Assembly: GCA_963693365.1 (NCBI GenBank)
Contig: CAVNZM010000010.1
Span: forward strand, 7,254,001 to 7,318,000
Direction: 5' to 3'
DNA: 64,000 bases
Source of the DNA: Amoebidium appalachense
Taxonomy: Eukaryota > Ichthyosporea
The notes under the pieces are model-generated. The model made no database searches and was not told the origin of the DNA. It saw nothing but the letters and a program-made list of their open reading frames with translations. Below, in pieces: positions 47,522-61,091 of the stretch. Each line of letters begins with the position of its first letter. Position 1 is the stretch's first letter. Position numbers and translations under genes: made by a program.

Positions 47522-49314
47522 CCAGCCTGTCCCCTGTCTCTGCTTCCCACAGAGCTGCTCGAGCGAGTTATCAGCCACCTGCCCCTCATCGACCGGTGCT
47601 CAGTGTCCGCAACATGCTACGCGCTTTGCAAGGTTGCGCGCAGCATCCACGCGGGTTCCATTACCGTGAGGATTCCTGATGTGGACCGAGTGAAAGAGGC
47701 AGATGGCACACTCTCCGAGTCATCCGCCTGTGCCCTTTCCCTGTTTCTTCACACGTGGGCAAACGCAATTGCCAAGGTGACGGTGCATATGGCCGATTTC
47801 GAGTGCACGAATGGTCCAGCAGGGGTGTGTCAGAGCGCCACGTTTGCCCTTGCCACACTGTCGCTTCCCAACCTGACATCCCTGTCGGTAACGTGCGGCA
47901 TGTCCAGCCCACTCTATGTGGAAGAATTGAAAGCGCTGCTCCGGCCAGTTTTCATAAGCGAGGAGCACAGTTGAGAGATCTCAACATGGAGTTGTATGCA
48001 ACGAGCACGGACGTTACGACGGATGTGGCCGGAGAGGCAGCACTTATTTCGTTTTTGTGGGAGAGCTGTCCCAATCTTCATGTCCTGAATGTGAGAGGAT
48101 TCAACTGGTCGGAGTCGCTCATGCCAGCAAGGCATTTTTACACACGTTCACGGTGGCTATGGACAACCCAGCGATTGACCCATAGGATCCGTCCTGCAGT
48201 GCGCGCTGGCCATTCGTCGATTGACCATTAGGGATGCCGATGCGCCCATGTCCCTGCATAGAGTAACGTTAATTGGCACGGCGACCAACCTGCGCACGTT
48301 GGAGCTGTTTGATGTTGACATTCCCGTTTTGGAACTGTCCCCCCTGGCGGCATGTTCGCATCTTTTTCGCCTTGTTGTGAAAGCGCGCGAGTGGGAAACA
48401 TTTCATGTTTGGAATATGCCCGCTCTTCCGGCCCTACGGGTGGTGGAGATGACGGGTGTGGCTGGGGTGACGGGTGACAGCGTGGGTCTTACCGAGGTTT
48501 CTTTGTTGCAAGGCGGTGGAAGAGTGCATCAGAAGCCGAGCAGTCGGTTCCTGGGCGGATCGGCCAACACACTACGCGCGATACATCTCTCTGGCGATTG
48601 GTGCGTAGAGGTGTAAGAGCTTGTACTGCTGGGCATAACCAGCCTGACCAGTGTTTTTCTGGAATGGTGCGAAAAACTGTCCGAGTTTTCTCTCGCCGAC
48701 AAACCAAACCTGCAAGATCTGTGAATTAACGATGTAAACATCCCCACCCTTGGGCCGGCTTGTTCCCACAGCAGCCTGCAGGCTGTAAGTGTCTCGAATT
48801 CTCCCCTCTCTGTCTCTCTTCTCTCACAGACACAACGGCGCTGTCGGGAAGCCCAATCAAATCCCTTGTGCTGCAGGAAGTCAAGATAGATAACATCGAT
48901 CCGCTACGCACGTGCACTCAGCTCACCCACATCAAGTTTGAAAGTTGCAAGTTTTCTTTCCTTCTACCAGACGACGAACCCATGGACCACTTTGTAGCCG
49001 GCAGTGTCGCATCCCTTCAACCCCTTGCCACGTGCATTCGCCTGCATCGCCTCGATTTGGCGGATATGCCAGGCATCACCACCCTTGCCCCTCTTGCCGG
49101 TCTACCCCTGGAAACCCTTTCTATATGCCATTGTCAAAACCTTGCCGACATCAGTGCACTTGGGCAGTGCACGAACCTGACCAGCCTAACGTTTGGGGAG
49201 CTGCCCCACGTCAGCAACCTGCTGTGTCTGAGGGGCCATCCCTCCCTCCGTCAACTGTGTCTGGATGGGGAGTGCCCATGGGACCTCACACACCTGCAAG
49301 ATCACGTGAAAATT
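47522..49314 (+). pseudogene. F-box/leucine-rich-repeat gene, disrupted
   Basis: An F-box opens the frame: LPTELLERVISHLPLIDRC followed by ATCYALCKVA, the Skp1-binding module of SCF ubiquitin ligases. Leucine-rich repeats follow, for example PNLTSLSVTC, CPNLHVLNVRG, TNLRTLELFDV, IKSLVLQEVKI and TNLTSLTFGELPHV. The frame breaks at about 47950-47975 and again at about 48170-48185. In-frame stops occur at 48614 (TAA) and 48722 (TGA) inside otherwise intact repeats, and the frame changes again near 48780-48830. The last segment ends LQDHVKI at a good donor, GTGAGT (49315), possibly joined to a tiny last exon at 50138. Either a recent pseudogene or a gene with sequencing errors. The start was not determined. 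Confidence 0.65.
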
Positions 49315-49488
49315 GTGAGTCCCCGCTCCCCCCCCTCCCCCCTTCCCACCCTTTCCCACCCCGCCCTGGGGCTGCAGCAAGGAAAATGGTGTTGCATGTT
49401 TGAAGAGTGCGGAAGCAACTTTAGCCATACACGAGGCTTGGCGCCTCAGCCCATTCCATTATAGTGCTAAGCACAGGCACACATCCAA

Positions 49489-49519
<31 letters not shown>

Positions 49520-49989
49520 TTTTTCTCCTCCCCCCTTCCCAGCCTAACCATTTGTCTTTGTTCTTGTCGGTGCCGTCAGACTACAACTCACAGCCTTTAC
49601 CTCTCTTTCCTCCTCATCCCTTCTACCTTCCCTGTCTCCCTCGCAACCTCGCCTCCTTAACTTGACGGTCATATTCACTCTCTTCAATTCACACGCTGTC
49701 CCATTGCCCCTCCCCTCCTCCACTCCTCCCGAACCTCTCCCCTCGCCTCTCCTCTTCTTGGCCTCCTATCCCACCCCCTCCCTCCCCCCCTCTCTCCCCC
49801 CCCCCTCCCCCCGCCTCCCACCCTCGTCTTAATCGCCCCCTTCTACCTCGGTCTCTCTCCATACCCTCCGCCGTGCATTCTCTCCCATCCCCCCCCCCCC
49901 CTTTCCCCCCCCCTCTCCCCCTCTCCCCCCGGTGCAAATTTTGCATTGTGTTGTCTGCCGTGAATGTGTCCGTCGTACTCTGTAACTAC

Positions 49990-50077
<88 letters not shown>

Positions 50078-50613
50078 CCCCCCCCCCCCCCCCCCCGGCG
50101 CCATCCCCGTCCTTTTTTCTGACCAACACCTTTGCAGACCAAGGTCTAGAGCGGAAGAGCCGGCACCAGCAGGAGAAAGTCGTGCGTGGTGGGTCTGCCG
50201 TACGCGTTATCCCCTGTGTGGGATTGAGGGTTGTAATGTCTTCCTGGTTTCCATGAAGATTTTTGTTCAACTAAATGCTTGTATGTGTGGTGATGGATGT
50301 GAGTGTGTCTTTATGGGCTGGGGTTTATGATAGTAATGAGTACTGAAGTGTGTTGATAGGTGGAGATATGTAGAGCGTTTGGGTGTACATGTGTATGACT
50401 GTAAAACTTGGGGGTGTCGAACGTAGCAATGAAGCGTTGTTTTATGTGATAATGGGCCATATATTTAATACCGTTTCGAATTGAAAAAAGAGTGTAACTG
50501 GTATGTGCACTCATATAGACATGGATAAGAGCTTATTAGGGAGGCAGGCAGGCAACAAAAACTAGCACATGCGTGCACAAACACAGGCTTTCCTCCACAC
50601 AGACACACACACA

Positions 50614-50671
<58 letters not shown>

Positions 50672-51190
50672 TGCGCACATGCACACACCTATGGTACATA
50701 ACACAAAAAAAATGTACATAAGCACACACACGCCCACACACAAACCACACACACACACACCCTGCACACGAACGGGTAATACTGTTACAAAAGTGTGATG
50801 GCATCGTTTACCCCTGTCTATTAGATCTGGATTTCTGGTGCCGGTCACCGTTTCTCGTTTTTTGGGCATTGATTGCGTAACCTTTTGTGTATATATGTAT
50901 ATCTGCACACTGTCTAATTCTCGGTTTTTCAATGTTTGTCCGTTCCCTCAAGGGCAGTTTCAATTTGGTACCCCCCCCCCCCCCCCCTCCTCCCCCCCCC
51001 CATGTAAACCCCCCTTGTCCCCCCCACACAAAACACACAGAAATAAAGCAGATCATACATGGCGACACATAAATCCACGGCGTATTTCCAAATCAAGTGC
51101 AGGAGCCATTCAGGATTAAGATAACTCAACTGAAGATCTAATATTAGATAAGTAGTACTAGAAAGTTTGAAAGGTTTCAAGATTCAGGCC
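49315..51190. repeat. C-rich, CT-rich and (CA)n intergenic DNA
   Basis: C-runs at 49493-49519 and 49990-50039, (CT)n 50040-50074, further C-run to 50096, CCCT-rich DNA at 49690-49935, (CA)n 50590-50665, C-runs at 50970-51000. 50138-50149 (ACC AAG GTC TAG after TTTGCAG) could be the last exon of the F-box gene. Confidence 0.7.
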
Positions 51191-51210
51191 TTCTACTGAT
51201 GCCTGGGGTG

Positions 51211-51245
<35 letters not shown>

Positions 51246-51447
51246 CTGGCTCAACAACAGGAACAGTGGTGACCTCCTTTGCTGTTTGTTTATGAACGTG
51301 GTTTCAAGCTGGAAATATATGTGCACCCCCCCCCCCCCCCCCCCCCCCTCCCCCAAGGCCCCCTATCCTCTGCCCTCTACCCTGAAAGAAAAGAGAAAAA
51401 AAAAGAAGAAAAAACTTTCGTACAGTCTTAGGCTGAACCGTCCCAAC

Positions 51448-51482
<35 letters not shown>

Positions 51483-51745
51483 AACTCTCTCGCCTCTCCG
51501 CTCCCCTCCCCCACCCACCCACCGGTGCAACTACACACGCATAGTTTCACACGCACACATACACACACGCATAGTTTCACACGCACACATACACACACGC
51601 ACGCGTGTATGCATCTTCGACTTCTTAACGACCCGTTAAGCCACATATAAAAAGGTTTGGAATTTCATAAAAGCGCCCTAAATCCAGAGAATCCAATCGA
51701 ATTCTGCAGAAAGTGATTCAGCTTTTTCTTTACTCTTTTTTTTTT

Positions 51746-51800
<55 letters not shown>

Positions 51801-52043
51801 AGGGGGGACTCATGTTGCATCACGGTAGTTGCCCTTCAATTAGCTATGTCACAGAGGTGCTAGTGTTTGATGCTAAGGAGGAAGAGAGGAATAGGGTGAA
51901 GTTGTCGAGGTAGCCGATGATGGGGTGGGGGGATATTTGGGCGGCACGCAGGCGAAATTTGAGAGGATATCGTGGATTGAGCGAGACTCAATAAGTGCTG
52001 AAGACGAGTACACAGCCACTGAGAGGAGGAGGGAGAGCCTGCT

Positions 52044-52095
<52 letters not shown>

Positions 52096-52140
52096 ATCAT
52101 GTTGGTGGTGGGTGGGTGGGGGGGGGGGGGGGGGGGGGGA
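51190..52140. repeat. Poly-G and poly-C tracts
   Basis: G-run 51212-51245, C-runs 51327-51348 and 51451-51481, a duplicated ACGCATAGTTTCACACGCAC unit (51537 and 51567), poly-T then G-run 51737-51798, and G-runs 52045-52094 and 52119-52139. No gene is seen. Confidence 0.85.
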
Positions 52141-52149
52141 GGGAGGGAG

Positions 52150-52332
52150 AAGGAGAGGGAGGCCTAGGCCTAGGGAGGGGGGTCCCATAGACGGACGACA
52201 ACCATGCAGGAACTTCCCCCCCCCCCCCCTCCCCCCCCCGGCCCGCCGCCCTCTCCACTTCACCTTCCCCCTCCCCTCCCCCCCCCCCCTCCCCCCTCCC
52301 CCCCCAAAAAATGCACACACACACACACACAC

Positions 52333-52398
<66 letters not shown>

Positions 52399-52625
52399 AC
52401 ACGGGGGGGGGGGGGGGGGGGGAGAAGGTTCTGCATGGTTGTCGTCCATTGATGGGAGCCCCCCTCCCCTAGGCCTCCCTCCCCCTCCCCCCCCCCCCCC
52501 CCGCTCTCTCCACTTCACCTCCCCCCTTCCCCCCCCCCCCCCCCCCGCCCCCTCCCCCCGCCCCCTCCCCCCCCAGAAAATGCACACACACACACACACA
52601 CCACACACACACACACACACACTGA
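52150..52625. repeat. Inverted plus direct duplication around C-runs and (CA)n
   Basis: GACGACAACCATGCAGGAAC (52193-52212) and its near-complement (about 52427-52450) form an inverted repeat together with flanking GGGAGG/CCTCCC and CCTAGGCC motifs. Between and after, CTCTCCACTTCACCT, a C-run and AAAATGCACACA occur twice as direct repeats (52251 and 52504). Confidence 0.75.
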
Positions 52626-52784
52626 CACACATACACAAAGTTCGGCACACATGCACAGGCACATGCACAAGAGTAAAAACATGCACTGTTCGTGCATTCG
52701 CAGGAAAATGGGGATTTGAAATTCAACTTTTTTGTATGTACTCAAATGTAGACCTGCCATCGGCTTTGTGATCATACCATTATA

Positions 52785-52925
52785 TATTTTACACAAACGT
52801 TTATTACATATTCTACAGAACACTTTTACATATTCTACACAACACTTACATGACGTATTCTACACAACACTTACACGCCGTCATATACTACACAACCCTT
52901 AGATTTCATTGTGACACAACACCTA
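52785..52925 (+). repeat. Degenerate ~24-bp tandem repeat
   Basis: Units resembling ACATATTCTACACAACACTT follow one another five or six times with drift (TTACATATTCTACAGAACAC, TGACGTATTCTACACAACAC and so on). A further unit appears at 53025-53045. Confidence 0.75.
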
Positions 52926-53354
52926 CATAATAATTGCTCAAATCTCTGTCTTCCTACCACCACCACCAGCACCACCACTACCATTACCACGCACGCACAC
53001 TTCATTTTTCCACACAACACTTAAATTACATGTTCTACACAACACTCCTCGGGTTGTCTAGTTTGCGTATTCTTACAAGGCGCCGCTAATTGATATTTAC
53101 GAAAAAATGTTTACTTGAAACAATCATAAAAGTGTCTGGGTAAAAGACAGTGCGCATAATGTGTTTCTATACGCATCAGTCCCCCTTACTTCAACCGACA
53201 ACAAGTCCCTGTCTTTGACTATCCTTGGCTTCGCCTTGGATCATTATTCTCTTCCCAACCTTTCGAAGGGAGGGAGACAATTGAGGGGGAAAATTGAGAT
53301 GGGTGTGAACAAAAGGAAAAGAACGATCACAGTTGACATTATTGGACACAACAC

Positions 53355-55575
53355 GTCTGATATTAGAATCATGATGAGAATTCAAAATATTAATAATAAT
53401 ATAAATAAACAAATAAAAAATAAAAGTAAACAAGATATAAATTCCACTAGCTTAAAAAATAAAGAGATCAGAAAAGCGTGCTTGCAAAAACAGCCCTCCT
53501 CCACCCCCAACTCCCGGACAGTCACCACAACATATGGGAGTAAAGCACAATTTCGGTATACTTCGGAGGGTTATACCGGTTAAATACCAGTATACCGCGC
53601 CAGTTCCGTGTGTCTACCGAAAGTGCGGTTTAGCCCCAGATATCACGTGATTCCGGTGGATGAATGGGATGCGGCAGAAGGGTTAAAAAATAAGCAACAA
53701 CGGAAAGAGTATCAGCTATACGATGTACGAAAAAAAAAAAAGAGAGAGAGAAGATATTGAGGAAATGAAAACCCGGAAACGAACACACCCATCTCACTTT
53801 TCTCTGATATTAGAATCATGATCATGATGAGAATTCAAAATATTAATAATAATATAAATAAATAAATTAAAAATAAAAGTAAACAAGATAAAAATTCCAC
53901 TAGGCTGAAAAATAAAGAAATCAGAAAAGCGTGCGTGCAAAAACAGCCCTCCTCCACCCCCAACTCCCGGACAGTCACCACAACATATGGGAGTAAAGCA
54001 CGATTTCGGTATACTTCGGAGGGTTATACCGGTTAAATACCAGTATACCGCGCCAGTTCCGTGTGTATACCGACAGTGCGGTTTAGCCCCAGATATCACG
54101 TGATTCCGGTGGATGAATGGGATGCGGCAGAAGGGTTAAAAAAAAAAGCAACAACGCAAAGAGTATCAGCTATACGATGTACGAAAAAAAAAAAAGAGAG
54201 AGAGAAGATATTGAGGAAATGAAAACCCGGAAAAGAACACACCCATCTCACTTTTCTCTGATGTTAAAATCATGATGAGAATTCAAAATATTAATAATAA
54301 TATAAATAAACAAATAAAAAATAAAAGTAAACAAGATAAAAATTCCACTAGGCTGAAAAATAAAGAAATCAGAAAAGCGTGCGTGCAAAAACAGCCCTCC
54401 GCCACCCCCAACTCCCGGACAGTCACCACAACATATGGGAGTAAAGCACGATTTCGGTATACTTCGGAGGGTTATACCGGTTAAATACCAGTATACCGCG
54501 CCAGTTCCGTGTGTATACCGAAAGTGCGGTTTAGCCCCAGATATCACGTGATTCCGGTGGATGAATGGGATGCGGCAGAAGGTTAAAAAATAAGCAACAA
54601 CGGAAAGAGTATCAGCTATACGATGTACAAAAAAAAAAGAGAGAGAGAAGATATTAAGGAAATGAAAACCCGGAAAAGAACACACCCATCTCACTTTTCT
54701 CTGATATTAGAATCATGATGAGAATTCAAAATATTAATAATAATATAAATAAACAAATAAGAAATAAAAGTAAACAAGATAAAAATTCCACTAGGCTGAA
54801 AAATAGAGAAATCAGAAAAGCGTGCGTGCAAAAACAGCCCTCCTCCACCCCCAACTCCCGGACAGTCACCACAACATATGGGAGTAAACCACGATTTCGG
54901 TATACTTCGGAGGGTTATACCGGTTAAATACCAGTATACCGCGCCAGTTCCGTGTGTATACCGACAGTGCGGTTTAGCCCCAGATATCACGTGATTCCGG
55001 TGGATGAATGGGATGCGGCAGAAGGGTTAAAAAAAAAAGCAACAACGGAAAGAGTATCAGCTATACGATGTACGAAAAAAAAAAGAAAGAGAGAGAAGAT
55101 ATTGAGGAAATGAAAACCCGGAAAAGAACACACCCATCTCACTTTTCTCTGATATTAAAATCATGATGAGAATTCAAAATATTAATAATAATATAAATAA
55201 ACAAATAAAAAATAAAAGTAAACAAGATAAAAATTCCACTAGGCTGAAAAATAAAGAAATCAGAAAAGCGTGCGTGCAAAAACAGCCCTCCGACACCCCC
55301 AACTCCCGGACAGTCACCACAACATATGGGAGTAAAGCACGATTTCGGTATACTTCGGAGGGTTATACCGGTTAAATACCAGTATACCGCGCCAGTTCCG
55401 TGTGTATACCGAAAGTGCGGTTTAGCCCCAGATATCACGTGATTCCGGTGGATGAATGGGATGCGGCAGAAGGGTTAAAAAATAAGCAACAACGGAAAGA
55501 GTATCAGCTATACGATGTACAAAAAAAAAGAGAGAGAGAGAAGATATTAAGGAAATGAAAACCCCGAAAAGAACA
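53355..55575. repeat. 450-bp satellite, block 1 (five units)
   Basis: Units begin near 53371, 53824, 54272, 54715 and 55163 (spacing 443-453 bp). Each has an AT-rich part (AATTCAAAATATTAATAATA), a CT/C part (AACAGCCCTCCTCCACCCCC), a palindrome-rich part (CGGTATAC, TTATACCGGTTAAATACC, GTATACCG), ATCACGTGAT and an A-run followed by GAGAGAGAGAAGATATT. The block ends at AAAAGAACACAC followed by AGGGAAAGAGG. Confidence 0.95.
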
Positions 55576-56089
55576 CACAGGGAAAGAGGGCAGGTGGCGG
55601 CCACATGGGGTGGCGGTGGTTGCAGTCACGGTGGGCCCAAAGAGAAATCCGATGTTAGGGCTGCAGACAGACAAAGGGTGAGCACGTCCATAGGGGGGGG
55701 AAAGGGGGTGGGGGTGTGTGTGTGTGTGGGGGGGGGGGGGGGGAGCTAAAGGTCTAAAGGGAGAATGATGGAAATGGGGGGGGGGGGAGGGGGAGGGGGT
55801 GGTGGGGAGGGGAGGAAGGGGTGATCACAGAGATGCCACTGTGGTGTACCTTTGATCTTAAAGTCCCGTAACATGGTTACAGTTAAAGTGGTAGTAGGTT
55901 GGACAGGTGTGGTGGATGGGACCAGAAAAGCAAAATGCTTAAAGCAACTTGTGTATGCTTGAATGTGTATGTGAGGGATAGAATGAGCACGGTGCAGAGA
56001 GGAGAGAAAGTGAAAGCGGGCTGGGAGCTACCGGGAGTGGGGGGGATGAGGAGGGGGGCGGAGGTAGGGGGTGTGAGGGGTGTGTGTGT

Positions 56090-56128
<39 letters not shown>

Positions 56129-56138
56129 ATGGGATCAA
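55576..56138. repeat. G-rich spacer between satellite block 1 and the minus-strand gene
   Basis: G-runs at 55728-55743, 55777-55790 and 56090-56127. The rest is G-rich and unique. No exon is seen. It is the 3' flank of the minus-strand gene. Confidence 0.7.
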
Positions 56139-56391
56139 TTACAAAGGCTGCACCGGCTTGTCCCTGGCCTCCATGTCGGCTACTAGTGAGTCCACAAGGG
56201 CCACGGGGTTGGTGGCAGATCTTGGGCTGCGAAATTTCAGCCTTGGGGGGTTTCTTGGCCGGTGTAGGGGCCTGCCTGCATGTAGAAATGTTGAGGTCAG
56301 TAAGGGAGTGCAGAGTGAGTGGAACGCTGGGTGGGGGTCCAATGAGAGAAAAATTGAGGAAGGGAGAAGCGCCCATGGGATGGGGACGGGG

Positions 56392-56425
<34 letters not shown>

Positions 56426-59400
56426 AAGACTGGATATGGTTTTCGTACCGGAGGGGGTGATCGGACGTGATGGTGGTGGTTGGGGGGGGGGGGGGGGGGA
56501 AGGGGGGAATGGAGGTGGTGGGGCCGGGGGGGGGGGAAGGGGGTCTGAACACTTACTTGGGCTGTGTGGTTGCAACCAAACCCTCCACCCCGTCCAGAAG
56601 GGCGGTCAGCTCATCCTGGGGAATCGAATCGACAATTTCCAGCACCGAAAGATCACATTCGGGGGGGTCGTTGGCTTGCGTGGGGGACCTGCGGGTGGTG
56701 GTATGGGGGGACGGGGGCAGGAGCAGGTATAGAGTGAGAATGAGGCACGGAGAATGAAGAAAGTGGGGAAGGAAGGGGGGGGGAGGGTGTTTTTTTTTTT
56801 TTCCTTTTTTTTTGGGGGGGGGGTGTGGGGGGGTGGGGAGGGGGGGGGGGGGGGGAGGGGGTAAGGGAAAAAAGGGATAGATTAGCAATCTTATTAGTTT
56901 GCTCTATCATTCCCATTACGTTTCCTTTTTGAGTTTGAGCAGGGGTAGAGCGAGGGGGGGGGGGGGGGGGGGGGGAGTTCATTTTTCTCCTTTCTCTTTT
57001 TTCCTTTTTTTCCTTTTCGGAAGGCCCCGCCAGAAGGTGAGGAGGGGGGGGGGGGGGGGGGGGGGCTGGGGGGAGTTTGCCGAAGAAATGACCGGACGTG
57101 GTGGTGATGGCCGTAGTGGTGGAGGGGGGAGAGGGGGGGGGGGGGGGGGGAGGGTGGAGGGTGTGACTTGAGGGGGAGGGGGGAGGGGTGGGGGAGGTCA
57201 GAGCACTTACTTGGGCTGTGTGGTTGCAACCAATCCCTCCACCTCGTCCAGAAGTGCAGCCAGCTTATCCTGGTGAATTGCATTGACAATTTCCATCACC
57301 GAAATATCACACCTGTGGAGGTCTATAACAGGCTGTGAATTCCATTGCCTGCTGTCCCCCCAGACTGCCTGCCTGCCGGCACTCAATCGGGTCCTCCTCC
57401 ATGGGAAGGGTCTCCTGATACTCGTGCGTGCGTGCAAAAACAGCCCTCCTCCACCCCCAACTCCCGGACAGTCACCACAACATATGGGAGTAAAGCACAA
57501 TTTCGGTATACTTCGGAGGGTTATACCGGTTAAATACCAGTATACCGCGCCAGTTCCGTGTGTATACCGACAGTGCGGTTTAGCCCCAGATATCACGTGA
57601 TTCCGGTGGATGAATGGGATGCGGCAGAAGGGTTAAAAAAAAAAGCAACAACGGATAGAGTATCAGCTATACGATGTACAAAAAAAAAAAGAGAGAGAGA
57701 GAAGATATTGAGGAAATGAAAACCCGGAAAAGAACACACCCATCTCACTTTTCTCTGATATTAGAATCATGATCATGATGAGAATTCAAAATATCAATAA
57801 TAATATAAATAAATAAATAAAAAATAAAAGTAAACAAGATATAAATTCCACTAGGCTGAAAAATAAAGAAATCAGCAAAGCGTGCGTGCAAAAACAGCCC
57901 TCCTCCACCCCCAACTCCCGGACAGTCACCACAACATATGGGAGTAAAGCACAATTTCGGTATACTTCGGAGGGTTATACCGGTTAAATACCAGTACCGC
58001 GCCAGTTCCGTGTGTCTACCGAAAGTGCGGTTTAGCCCCAGATATCACGTGATTCCAGTGGATGAATGGGATGCGGCAGAAGGGTTAAAAAATAAGCAAC
58101 AACGGAAAGAGTATCAGCTATACGATGTACAAAAAAAAAAAGAGAGAGAGAAGATATTGAGGAAATGAAAACCCGGAAAAGAACTGTTACACACCCATCT
58201 CACTTTTCTCTGATATTAGAATCATGATGAGAATTCAGAATATTAATAATAATATAAATAAACAAATAAAAAATAAAAGTAAACAAGATAAAAATTCCAC
58301 TAGGCTGAAAAATAGAGAAATCAGAAAAGCGTGCGTGCAAAAACAGCCCTCCTCCACCCCCAACTCCCGGACAGTCACCACAACATGTGGGAATAAAGCA
58401 CAATTTCGGTATACTTCGGAGGGTTATACCGGTTAAATACCAGTATACCGCGCCAGTTCCGTGTGTATACCGAAAGTGCGGTTTAGCCCCAGATATCACG
58501 TCATTCCAGTGGATGAATGGGATGCGGCAGAAGGGTTAAAAAATAAGCCACAACGGAAAGAGTATCAGCTATACGATGTACGAAAAAAAAGAGAGAGAGA
58601 GAAGATATCGATATTGAGGAAATGAAAACCCGGAAAAGAACACACCCATTTCACTTTTCTCTGATGTTAGAATCATGATGAGAATTCAAAAATTAATAAT
58701 AATATAAATAAACAAAAAATAAAATAAAAGTAAACAAGATAAAAATTCCACTAGGCTGAAAAATAAAGAAATCAGAAAAGCGTGCGTGCAAAAACAGCCC
58801 TCCTCCACCCCCAACTCCCGGACAGTCACCACAACATATGGGAGTAAAGCACAATTTCGGTATACTTCGGAGGGTTATACTGGTTAAATACCAGTATACC
58901 GCGCCAGTTCCGTTTGTATACCGACAGTGCGGTTTAGCCCCAGATATCACGTGATTCCGGTGGATGAATGGGATGCGGCAGAAGGGTTAAAAAAAAAAAA
59001 GCAACAACGGAAAGAGTATCAGCTATACGATGTACGAAAAAAAAAAAAGAGAGAGAGAAGATATTGAGGAAATGAAAACCCGGAAAAGAACACACCCATC
59101 TCACTTTTCTCTGATATTAGAATCATGATCATGATGAGAATTCAAAATATTAATAATAATATAAATAAATAAATTAAAAATAAAAGTAAACAAGATAAAA
59201 ATTCCACTAGGCTGAAAAATAAAGAAATCAGAAAAGCGTGCGTGCAAAAACAGCCCTCCTCCACCCCCAACTCCCGGACAGTCACCACAACATATGGGAG
59301 TAAAGCACGATTTCGGTATACTTCGGAGGGTTATACCGGTTAAATACCAGTATACCGCGCCAGTTCCGTGTGTATACCGACAGTGCGGTTTAGCCCCAGA

Positions 59401-60281
59401 TATCACGTGATTCCGGTGGATGAATGGGATGCGGCAGAAGGGTTAAAAAAAAAAAGCAACAACGCAAAGAGTATCAGCTATACGATGTACGAAAAAAAAA
59501 AAAGAGAGAGAGAAGATATTGAGGAAATGAAAACCCGGAAAAGAACACACCCATCTCACTTTTCTCTGATGTTAAAATCATGATGAGAATTCAAAATATT
59601 AATAATAATATAAATAAACAAATAAAAAATAAAAGTAAACAAGATAAAAATTCCACTAGGCTGAAAAATAAAGAAATCAGAAAAGCGTGCGTGCAAAAAC
59701 AGCCCTCCGCCACCCCCAACTCCCGGACAGTCACCACAACATATGGGAGTAAAGCACGATTTCGGTATACTTCGGAGGGTTATACCGGTTAAATACCAGT
59801 ATACCGCGCCAGTTCCGTGTGTATACCGAAAGTGCGGTTTAGCCCCAGATATCACGTGATTCCGGTGGATGAATGGGATGCGGCAGAAGGGTTAAAAAAT
59901 AAGCAACAACGAAAAGAGTATCAGCTATACGATGTACAAAAAAAAAAAGAGAGAGAGAAGATATTAAGGAAATGAAAACCCGGAAAAGAACACACAGGGA
60001 AAGAGGGCAGGTTGAAGGGGAGGGGGGCAGGTTGGGGGGGGGGGGGGGGGGGAGAGGGGGGGGGGGGGGGGGGGGGAGGGGGGGAGGGGGGGGGGGGGGG
60101 GGGATAAGGGAGACCACTGGGAGACCTACAAAGGTGTGGATAGGCCGAGGGACGTATTCGGGAAGAGACCAAGTGAAGGCATTGTTGCACTTGAGTTGAA
60201 CCTGTGTGTGTGTGTGTATGTGTATGTGAATCAGTGAGTGAGTGTGTTTGTGTGGGTGTGTAAGCGAGCGAGTGTGTGTGT

Positions 60282-60312
<31 letters not shown>

Positions 60313-61022
60313 GGGGGGGAGGGGAGGGGGGTATGTGCGTGTCTGTGCGTGTGCTTGCATGTGTGTGCAAGCGTCACCACGCGTGTGAGTGTTTAAATGT
60401 GGTTGCATGTAAGCGTAAGCTGTTCCTTTTTCCGTAAAACTGAGTTTGACGGGGGGAGGGGGGGGGGGGGGGGAGGGAGGAGCGGGGGGGGGGGGGGGGG
60501 GGGGGGGATAGGATAAAACAGATAAGATATTCAGAGTAATGGAGTACAATCAGCAAGGAGCCTGTAAAGAGAGAAAAGTAGGCTAGTAAGTTCAAGTCAA
60601 ATGGTGACGAGGAGAAAAACCAGAAACCAACTGTTTTTCTCATTCTTGCTTTTCTTGGTTAGAGGCAAGGGGGTAGAGGGTGGGTGGGCTAATGGAATTT
60701 CTGGAGGGATAGTGGAGAATATGGGTGGATGTTAATGGTCAATGGTGGGTTGAAAGGTAATCGTTTATTTTTTATTTTATTTTATTTTATTTTATTTTTT
60801 TTTGGGGGGGGGGGAGGGAGGGGAGGAGGGGGGGTTGGTGGAGAAAGGGGGGGTCACGGGGAGAGGGGAAGTGAGGGGGGGGGGGGGGGGGTTTGAAGGG
60901 GGGAGAGCATACGTGGGTGTGTGCAGATTGAAAGATTGAAGACGGAATTTGGAACGAATGTCGTTGAAGCCGTCGTTCCCGATGTGTCGGGCCTGTGTGT
61001 GTATGTATGGGTGTGTGGGTGT

Positions 61023-61091
<69 letters not shown>

